A stretch of 64,000 nt of DNA from Cyclaneusma minus (Eukaryota > Ascomycota > Leotiomycetes > Marthamycetales > Marthamycetaceae). Positions 56,355 through 64,000 of this stretch are shown in pieces (within the stretch, counting starts at the first letter, position 1; each line of letters begins with the position of its first letter). The DNA is taken from NCBI GenBank assembly GCA_037179335.1, contig JAKZHN010000011.1, forward strand, positions 464,428 through 528,427, in the 5' to 3' direction. Under the pieces are notes generated by a model that was given only the letters and a program-made list of their open reading frames with translations, was not told the origin of the DNA and did not search any database. Both the position numbers and the translations under genes were made by a program.

Positions 56355-59300
56355 ATGGGAGGCGAAACAGCTACATCAAAGCCTCAGAGCTCTTCCTATC
56401 CTCAATTGGCCGCTCATCCAGTCGGACAATGGATTCCCAAGATCTACAAAGATCGCATCAAGCAGTTCACCGATGGCGGACAGTACCGGACCAAGAATCT
56501 GCTGGCGTAAGTTATTCTCCAGCCTCGATGACGACGAATAGAGGAAGCGACGAAGCAATTGAAGAGACTCAATGTGCTAATTACGCTTCTACATACAGAA
56601 TGCTGGACGAAGGTCGAGTTTCCGGCGAGCCCCATGTTAAGCTCTCCGTCTACGACGTTCCCGACCTCGCACGCCCTACCTTTGATGAAGTAATGAAACA
56701 CAACTTCAAACCCACCAAAGTCGGCGAATCCTTCGGTCCATCATGGTCTACGCACTGGTTCAAAGTGCAGCTCACCGTCCCGGATGAACTCACCAAGAAG
56801 AACCATCTCGAACTACAATGGGATGCCAACAATGAAGGCATGGTATGGTCGGAGGATGGCAACCCCTTACAAGGTCTCACCGGTGGCGGAGAGCGCATCG
56901 AATGGATTCTACCTGAGAGCTTCCGAGATGGAAAGGAACATACGATATACATCGAGATGGCCTGCAATGGCATGTTTGGCAATGCGCCAGGTGGAGATTC
57001 GATTCAGCCGCCTGATCCGAATAAGTACTTCAAGCTGAGCAAAGCCGATATTGTGGCTGTGAGCATGACGGCTAGACAGCTTAAGATCGACATGTGGATC
57101 GTGGGTGACGCCGCAAGAGAATTCCCCAAGGATTCGTGGCAGCAACACAAAGCGCTCAAGGTTTGCAATGATGTGATTGATGCATTCGAGCTCGGCTCAC
57201 AGGAGTCGCTTGAGAAGGGCCGAAAGATTATCCAGGAGTATCTGGGTGACAAGATCAATTCCGAGAAGGTGTATGAGACAGACGTGGACTCAATCGTCTA
57301 CGGTATTGGACATTGCCATATCGATACTTGTTGGTTGTGGCCGTGGGCTGAGACGAAGAGGAAGGTTGCGAGGTCTTGGTCGAATCAGTGTGATTTGATG
57401 GATCGGTATCCCGAGCATCGCTTCACTTGCTCGCAGGCTCAGCAGTACAAATGGCTCAAGACCTACTATCCATATGTCTTTGACCGCGTCAAGGAGAAGG
57501 TCAAGAAAGGCACTTTCCAGCCCGTTGGAGGAAGCTGGGTTGAGCATGACACCAACCTGCCAAGTGGAGAGTCGCTCGTCCGACAGTTCTTGTATGGGCA
57601 GAGACTGTTCGAGAGCTACTTCGGCGAAAGATGCCGCACGTTCTGGCTGCCAGATACTTTTGGCTACTCAAGTCAGTTGCCTCAGCTGTGTCGTCTTGCA
57701 GGCATGAACCGCTTCTTTACGCAGAAGCTGTCTTGGAACAACATCAACAATTTCCCTCACACGACTTTCAACTGGGTGTCTCTGGATGGCAGTCAAGTCA
57801 TTTGCCATATGGCGCCTGCCGAGACTTACACTGCCGAAGCTCATTTCGGCGATGTGAACCGCAGTGTCACACAGCACAAGTCCATGGACCAAGATGCCAC
57901 ATCTCTGCTGGTCTTTGGCAAGGGTGATGGTGGCGGTGGACCAACATGGGAGCACATGGAGAAACTCCGTCGATGCCGTGGAATGAGTGATACCGTAGGA
58001 CTCCTCCCCCGCGTTCAAATGGGCAAATCAGTCGAAGATTTCTTCGATAGGCTCGAGAAGAAGGCTGGTGATGGCACTGACTTTGTGACTTGGTACGGAG
58101 AACTGTACTTTGAATTGCATCGCGGAACATACACGACACAAGCAAACAACAAGCGCAACAACAGGAATGCAGAGAAGCTGCTGCATGATATTGAGTTGTT
58201 GGCCACGGCTGCCACTATCAAGTCCGGTTCGACTTACAAGTATCCGAAGAAGGACATTGACGAGATGTGGGAAGCCGTCTTGCTGTGTCAATTCCACGAC
58301 TGTCTTCCTGGAAGTTCGATCGAGATGTGCTACGATGATTCTGACGAAGTAAGTACCCCCTATCTGCCCCACCTATTCCATCCACCCTGATTGCAAACAC
58401 TGACCACAACAGCTCTACGCCAAAGTCTTCCAAACCGGTCACAAAATCCTAGAAGACCTATACGCAGACCTCTCCCTCAGCTCCCTCTCCCCCACCACCA
58501 CCCCCTCCTCATGCATCGCCGTCAACACCCTCCCCTGGCACCGCAAAGAAATCGTCACCCTCCCCTCCGGCACCTCCGCCATCGCCTGCGGCAGTTCCAC
58601 CCTCATCCCCCTAAGAACCCTCAAAACCAACGCCTCAGCGCCCGCAGTCACTCTCGCAACCCCTTCTCCCGACATCTACATCCTCGAAAACGCCCACCTA
58701 AAAGTCACCGTCGACAACGGCCACATCACTTCACTGTTCGATAAGCGCTTAAAGCGCGAAATCATCCCTGAAGGCAAGAAAGGAAACCAACTTGTGATTT
58801 TCGACGACAAGCCACTTTACTGGCAGGCGTGGGATGTGGAGGTGTATCATTTGCAGTCGCGCAAGGAATTAGTTCCGAGTTCTACGGAAGTTGTGGAACA
58901 GTCTCCTCATCGCGTTAGCATTTTGACGCATACGAAGATCTCCGAGGAGAGCTGGATCAAGACAACGATCAGTCTGCCTGAGGCGCTTTCGGAAACGCAG
59001 ACTTACATCGAATTCGCAGCAGAGATCGAATGGCGCGAGAGCATGAAATTTTTGAAAGTGGAATTTCCGGTTAATGTGGTGAACAGCGAGGCGAGTTATG
59101 AGACGCAATTCGGCATCGTCAAAAGACCTACGCACTATAACACGACTTGGGATATGGCGAAGTTTGAGGTTTGCTGTCATAAGTTTGCTGATTTGTCAGA
59201 GCATGGTTATGGAGTGAGCGTGTTGAACGATAGCAAATACGGCTTTGCGACGCAGGGGAATGTGATGAGGTTGAGCTTGTTGAGGGCACCGAAGGCGCCG

Positions 59301-59903
59301 GATGGACATGCGGATATGGGACGGCATAAGGTGAGGTGGGGGGTGCTGCCGCATGTGGGGCAACTGGGGGAGACGACTGTCAGGGGGGCGAGGGAATTCA
59401 ATCACAGGATGAATGTGAAGCAGGTGGATGTAGCGAAGCAGTTGGTGGACATCCCGTACGAGATTCTCATGTCATCGCAGGCGTTGCCGATCAAGTTGAC
59501 GGGGGAGAAGAATCTGGTGCTTGATACGGTGAAGAGGGGGGAGGATGATGAGGATGTGAGAAGGGAGAGTGGGGCGGGGGCGCTGACGGGGCTGAGCGTG
59601 CGGAAGGGGAAGAGTGTGATCTTGAGGATCTATGAGTCTTTGGGTGGAAGGGGTGTGGGGAGGATCGAGTGGGATCAGAATGCGCTTGAGGTGGAGAAGG
59701 TGGAGAAGTGTAATTTGATGGAGGATGATGGGGAGGGGTTGGAGATTGTGAGGGTCGATGGTGTGGACGGGGGACAGGGGACGATGGGTGTCGATGTTGT
59801 GTTGAGACCGTTTGAGGTGGCTACTTATAGGTTGGGGTTGAAGACTTGGGAGTGTGGTTGTGGGGAGGGGTATAAGTGGGGGTGTAAGGGGTGCTCTGGT
59901 TAG
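56355..59903 (+). CDS. AMS1: Alpha-mannosidase, GH38 (vacuolar Ams1 type)
   Basis: Removes alpha-linked mannose from free oligosaccharides in the cytosol or vacuole; the yeast homologue reaches the vacuole by the Cvt/autophagy route. Three exons: 56355-56506, 56599-58348 and 58413-59903, giving 1130 residues, slightly longer than yeast Ams1. The start at 56355 (MGGETATSKPQ) is the first ATG of the spliced frame. Landmarks: PHVKLSVYDVPDLARPTF and GESFGPSWSTHWFKV in the N-terminal domain; GHCHIDTCWLWPWAETK with the metal ligands near residues 291-293; FWLPDTFGYSSQLPQL with the nucleophile Asp near residue 403; WVEHDTNLPSGESLVRQF; and LLCQFHDCLPGSSI. No signal peptide is present, as expected for this class. 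The last exon is G-rich with long GGGG runs, unlike the C-rich start of the same exon. Confidence 0.95.
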
Positions 59904-60175
59904 ATTGGTGGAGGTGCTGGGGAGTGACAGAGACGCTAGGGGATGATAAAATTGTATTGGATACTGTGTAGAACAAAATTGCAAAATGCGTTGTCCCTTT
60001 ATCTCGAGTTTTTGTCGATTTTCAATTTTTCTCGCCGCTCCCAGGCCAATCCCCGAGACACTGGCCAAGCTCCGAGGAGATCGTGCTCCTGTCGAAAGTT
60101 TGAAGTCACATGATGCGAAGGTGAGTCGGTGACTCATCTGTATCACTTGATCCAAACCATCATCAGTGTCAAAGG
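59904..60175. other. 3' flank of AMS1
   Basis: 272 bp with no gene. A TCACATGATG-type sequence lies near 60107-60116, in the position the GTGAC boxes hold before array TATA boxes. Confidence 0.4.
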
Positions 60176-60342
60176 CATAAATAGCCCGTCTCCCCTCCCC
60201 CATTTTTCTTCTCCAAGAATTGTACTAGGACTTTTGTCTATCTATGTTTGGAGTCCGCGACGTCCTGTGGTCGGGAGCACGAGTCCACATTATTACAAAA
60301 TTGGTGTCATTGCCAAATGAAGCGAATAGGGCTACTCAGGGG

Positions 60343-60350
60343 TATAAATA
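60343..60350 (+). promoter_or_regulatory. TATA box, single-direction unit
   Basis: TATAAATA within GGGGTATAAATATACC; the same GGGTATAAATATACC context recurs at 60674-60688. Confidence 0.5.
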
Positions 60351-60676
60351 TACCACCTAGACTCTCTGTCTTCTTCTCCAAGGCTTCAAACTTGACGGGA
60401 GACGGATCAACTGAACGATGATTGAGCAGCAAGTATCCACGCAGGATTACACGAAACTGATTCGACTCTGAAGTCGGTGGATTTGGAGTTTTTGGCTTTC
60501 CCAGGCTTCCGATCATACCATTTTTGCCGACGACAGGAAGGTTGGTTTGACGACGGCAGATTGCGTAGTTCGACAGCAGACGTGGTTAGCGACAGCAGGG
60601 AAAGCTATTAATAGCAAACAGCCGATAACATGACCTGAGAAAAGAGGTCTTGAAGAGCGTACGAGGCTTTCAAGGG

Positions 60677-60684
60677 TATAAATA
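60677..60684 (+). promoter_or_regulatory. TATA box, single-direction unit
   Basis: TATAAATA within AAGGGTATAAATATACC, 334 bp from the previous unit. Confidence 0.5.
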
Positions 60685-61005
60685 TACCTTCAAAAGACTC
60701 TTTGCCTTCTATTTTTTCCAAGACTTCCTTATTGCCGAATACTGCTTGATGTGTTGAGCAGCAAGTATCCATGTAGACCATGACAAAGCTGGTTTGGATC
60801 TCGAAATTCGTATTTAATACCTTGTCTCGAGTTGTAGATTTCTCAGACTCTGAATCCTGTGATTTTTGCTGACAACACGAATTTAGCTTCAACGACAGCA
60901 GATTGCGTAGTTCAACGACAGATTCGGTTAGCAACAGTAGCGAAGATCGTTGGCGATAAGCAGACTGCTCAGATGGCCCAGCAGAACGGGTCGTGGGTCT
61001 CTGGG

Positions 61006-61013
61006 TATAAATA
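61006..61013 (+). promoter_or_regulatory. TATA box, single-direction unit
   Basis: TATAAATA within TGGGTATAAATACC, 329 bp from the previous unit. Confidence 0.5.
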
Positions 61014-61481
61014 CCTTTCGGACCACAACAATCTCAAGTACTTCATCACTACTCGAACGTTGACTAGATGCCAAGGTACACAACCTAGATTCACTGTTCG
61101 TGCTTCAGGGATTTTCTTCTCGTGGTGTCGGACTATTTGATGGACTATAGGTACCATGTATCCATGCGGACACACACAAAACGCCCTCGATCCCAAAACC
61201 CCATGTCGCGCTTTTAGTCTGCAGCTTGCGCAGACTTCTGGGCCTGCGACCTTACATATCCCCGAGACGAAGCTTGGCTTTTTGAGAGCAGACTACGTAA
61301 CTCAACAGCAAGGACTGGATATCCTGTGATCTTATCATGGTGTCATCATTTTATTTTTCCTGCACTTGACAGCAGCGGAAGAAGAAAACAGCAGAGATTG
61401 CTATTAACAGCAAGCAGAAATGTCGATGAGCGGGGAAGCATCCTCAAAGAGGGCGAGCACAGCAAAGAGGGGGTTTTGAGG

Positions 61482-61489
61482 TATAAATG
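61482..61489 (+). promoter_or_regulatory. TATA box variant, single-direction unit
   Basis: TATAAATG within GAGGTATAAATGCC. Confidence 0.45.
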
Positions 61490-61778
61490 CCTCCACCAGC
61501 GTCCATTGTTTCCTTTCCCACCCAGAAAAGAGGTAAAGCTCGCTAGGCTTGCCCAGTATCTCCCATCTGTAATGGCGAACACGAACCGACGTCAACTGCC
61601 AGGAACGCACTTGGCTCAAAAATTACAGCAGTCTTCGAATGCTGCCACTCTGTCCTTGATATGACGTGTGATTTCACGACAGCAAAACAATGTGATGATG
61701 GAAATAGCCAGTGCCGATAGAGAAAGCTTCCAGTAAGATGGAAGCTCGGCACAGGCTAAGCTGAGGATGGATGCAGGG

Positions 61779-61786
61779 TATAAATG
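61779..61786 (+). promoter_or_regulatory. TATA box variant, single-direction unit
   Basis: TATAAATG within AGGGTATAAATGTGCC. Confidence 0.45.
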
Positions 61787-63033
61787 TGCCTCTTTCGTCT
61801 CTAGCCTTGGTAGAGACACTGATCGCTTTCTTTGCATCTCGGCCACTATGGATAGAACCAAAGAGCATGGAGAGACTGGGAGGTGATACTAGGATGCTCG
61901 ACCCCTAGAAAAACTTAAGACTGTGGTGAATTAGACAGTGCAGTTCTTAGGAACTATTTGTGACACGAGCTGGAAGATATCAAAGTCAGCAAAGCACACT
62001 GCTTGGACAATTGGGCCACTTCGTCGGAACTGAAACAATGCTGATCATGTGAGCTAATGCTGCCCGTCGCTCCTCGACAGGTATTTCGACTCACCGCATC
62101 ACCATCTCTTAGGGAGTTTATAAGAGCCGGAATAGCATTAATAATACGGTCGCCCACACTAACCACTAGTGCAAAAACGGAATATACATAGGCCGTCCTT
62201 CCCCCCTTTATCTCCTCTCATACTCTTCACTGGACAAACGACAAACCATGATGACATGGGAGATATGATAACCGGACTTAGGCAGACTCTTCTAAAATTT
62301 GCGAACGAGGCATTTGTGTCATACCGCATAGAATCTTTGTTACGCAAGTCTGAGAAATATGAAAATCGGGATACCACTATGCTTTAACTGTTCGACAGCA
62401 GCGTGAAGCCTTCGACATTGAGTGGTCTCAAGATTCAAACTCATGGTGGCCACGCGATCAAGAGAGTGGCCGTTCTTTTGACCTGTGGTTGGGCTCACGA
62501 ACAAAGAACCAAGAGACTCTTGACACACTTTCGATAATCGAATCCAAGTGATGGAAAGAGCTTCGAGTGACCAAAATAAATCCGCGCAGTCAAATGAATC
62601 CCGAATTAACAGGATGTATCCAAATGATGTCCAGGACCAGTCCAGATGATCAAGAAAGTCTTAAGTAATGTAAAGCAACCCAAGGAGCTAGAACTCATAG
62701 AATGAAGCATGATCGCATTCTCAAGAGATGTGTTGGGATCTTGGCACTGATGAACAATGTAATAACGGCCAAAGTCCAACCCTCGAAACACTGTCCTGGT
62801 AGGCGGGGATTTGCGTCACACTGCATAGGCCCTTTGTTACACAAGTTGGTAGAATATGCAAGTTAGCAAACCACAATTCTCCGACAATAGTGCTGACTTT
62901 CGACAGCAGTGTTGATGCTTCGATAGTGAATAACTTCAGCTCATACTCACCCTTTTTCCTGTAGAGCCTGCGATAGCCGGTGAAAGATAGATCTATACGG
63001 TCGCCTTAAATAACCATTAGTGCAAAAACGGAA

Positions 63034-63041
63034 TATATATA
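63034..63041 (+). promoter_or_regulatory. TATA-like box, 360-bp unit
   Basis: TATATATA within GCAAAAACGGAATATATATAGG. The same position in the next two units reads GGAATATATATATGCCG. Confidence 0.4.
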
Positions 63042-63369
63042 GGCCGCCCTGTCTTCTTCGAATTTCTTTCTTTTCATACTCTAGAACACGAAGGCAGACG
63101 AGGGATGTAATAACAGCCAAGGTCCAACTCCAAAACCTGTCCTGGTAGGCTGATATTTGCAACACACCGCACAGATACTTCTGTTATGCAAGTTTAAGAA
63201 ACATGAAAGTCAGCAAGCATATCTCAATGCTTTGACAGCAGTGTTAAGCCTTCGACGGTGACTGACTTTAGCTCACGCTTACAACCCTCCCTCGAGAGCC
63301 TGCGACAGCTGAAGACACAATAATATAAACATACGGTCGCCCACAGTAACCATCAGTGCAAAAATGGAA

Positions 63370-63378
63370 TATATATAT
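63370..63378 (+). promoter_or_regulatory. TATA-like box, 360-bp unit
   Basis: TATATATAT within ATGGAATATATATATGCCGTC, preceded by CCATCAGTGCAAAA as in the following copy. Confidence 0.4.
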
Positions 63379-63729
63379 GCCGTCAAATTCCTTTCCAAAT
63401 TCTTTTCTCTCAAACCTCAAGATGGATCTTCAAGCGCAAATGGGCAACGTGAGGACAAACAGCGTCAGACACAAAACAGCAACTTTGCTTGAACTGGGAA
63501 TACGACATACCTATAATTCTGCACTGGATTGACTGCATAGAAACTGCTTGTTACGCAACCGTAGAAATATGAAAGTCAGCATACCGCAATGCTTCGACAG
63601 CAGTGTTAACCCTTCGACGGTGGGTGACCCCAAGCTCATACTCCAGTCTCCCCTGAGAGCCTGCGACAGCCGGAGGCACTATGGAATACCGGTACGGTCG
63701 TCTAATGAAACCATCAGTGCAAAGATGGA

Positions 63730-63738
63730 ATATATATA
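63730..63738 (+). promoter_or_regulatory. TATA-like box, 360-bp unit
   Basis: TATATATAT in the same context as the preceding unit, 360 bp away. Confidence 0.4.
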
Positions 63739-64000
63739 TGCCGTCAAATCCCTTTTCAATTTTTTTCTCTCAAGCTCTAAACTGGATCTTCGAACGCCTA
63801 TGGGCAATGCGACAACAAACAGTGTCTGACTGTCGAGAAGCAACTCAGCTTGAATATGGAACACGATATATGATTCTGCATTGCATTAGCCGCATGGAAA
63901 ATATTTGTTACGCAAGCTTGGAAATAAAAACCAGCATACCGCAATGCTCCAATAGCAGTGTTAACGCTTCGATAATATTAATAGGGGGGTTCAGAATAGA

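Larger units (their letters stand above)
60176..61790 (+). repeat. One-directional TATA repeat array, six TATA boxes
   Basis: Plus-strand TATA boxes at 60176 (CATAAATA), 60343, 60677, 61006 (TATAAATA), 61482 and 61779 (TATAAATG), mostly within GGGTATAAAT. Between them are shared segments: GAGCAGCAAGTATCCA (60424 and 60757), CGACAGCAGATTGCGTAGTTC (60552 in a variant form and 60892) and clusters of GACAGCAG. No conserved reading frame is seen. The CGACAGCA motif is the reverse complement of the TGCTGTCG core of the 7.9-18.1 kb array, so I infer a related noncoding family with single promoters. Confidence 0.6.
62150..64000 (+). repeat. Tandem repeat array, about 360-bp unit, cut by window edge
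   Basis: Units are marked by GTGCAAAAAnGGAATATATATATGCCGTC at about 62169, 63019, 63356 and 63717, a period of about 340-360 bp for the last three. Each unit also has GGATCTTC...GGGCAA, TTACGCAA, and TTCGACAGCAGTGTTAACCC followed by TTCGACGGTG (63595 and related copies at 62392, 62901, 63233 and 63949). The 63.36 and 63.72 kb copies are close to each other along their whole length. The array shares the CGACAGCAG motif with the array at 60.2-61.8 kb. No reading frame is shared. Confidence 0.75.

Noticed and set aside
59472..60203. Minus-strand frame of 243 codons over the AMS1 3' end
   Set aside because: It lies antisense to a well-supported GH38 exon and is low-complexity Leu/Pro/His sequence caused by the G-rich exon.

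Overview
The window comes from a filamentous ascomycete (Pezizomycotina; Dothideomycetes is a guess from gene style only). The evidence is short 50-60 bp introns with GTAAGT-type donors, CTAAC branch sites and CAG acceptors; a 20-kb AT-rich block with the transition-mutation signature of repeat-induced point mutation (RIP); fungal transposon families; and fungal genes such as a vacuolar Ams1-type alpha-mannosidase, a Pcd1-type CoA Nudix hydrolase and a small hypervirulence-associated TUDOR-like protein.

Layout. 1-0.9 kb: remnant of a TATA-box repeat array. 1.1-4.2 kb: two methyltransferase genes on the minus strand, the first with a one-base frame break in a T9 run. 4.6-4.9 kb: a 308-bp hAT-type MITE with a perfect 8-bp target duplication. 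5.9-7.4 kb: an HNH-nuclease-like gene with a frame break. 7.9-18.1 kb: about 17 tandem units of about 0.6 kb, each carrying two back-to-back TATA boxes about 155 bp apart, usually with a CCCGTGAC/CACGTGAC box between them, and no credible protein-coding gene. 18.5-19.1 kb: three one-sided units. 20.3-21.8 kb: eIF4A with five exons. 23.3-25.9 kb: a long coiled-coil protein. 28.0-30.1 kb: a disordered protein. 30.5-32.7 kb: divergent TUDOR-like and Nudix genes. 33.1-54.6 kb: a secreted cupin-like gene split by a 20.5-kb nest of transposons. 56.4-59.9 kb: alpha-mannosidase. 60.2-64 kb: two further one-directional TATA-repeat arrays running off the window.

The transposon nest resolves completely. 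A Ty1/copia element A (139-bp LTRs, target duplication TATCG) holds a Ty3/gypsy element B (222-bp LTRs), which holds a Mutator-like DNA element (about 131-bp inverted repeats, 9-bp duplication TTATATTTT) and a second copia element C (211/209-bp LTRs, duplication CCGGG). With the insertions removed, A, B and C are about 5.2, 6.5 and 5.7 kb, normal sizes for their families. Faint reverse transcriptase, RNase H and transposase reading frames, full of RIP stops, confirm the classes.

The least explained part is the repeat array. Because each unit has outward-facing promoters, the about 0.4-0.5 kb block between neighbouring units would be transcribed from both ends, a layout suited to making double-stranded RNA. 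The blocks share short motifs (CTGCTGTCGAAGG / CACTGTCGTT), and a CGACAGCAG motif recurs in the arrays at both ends of the window. I recognise no described family. Function is unproven; the promoter layout is what the sequence shows.
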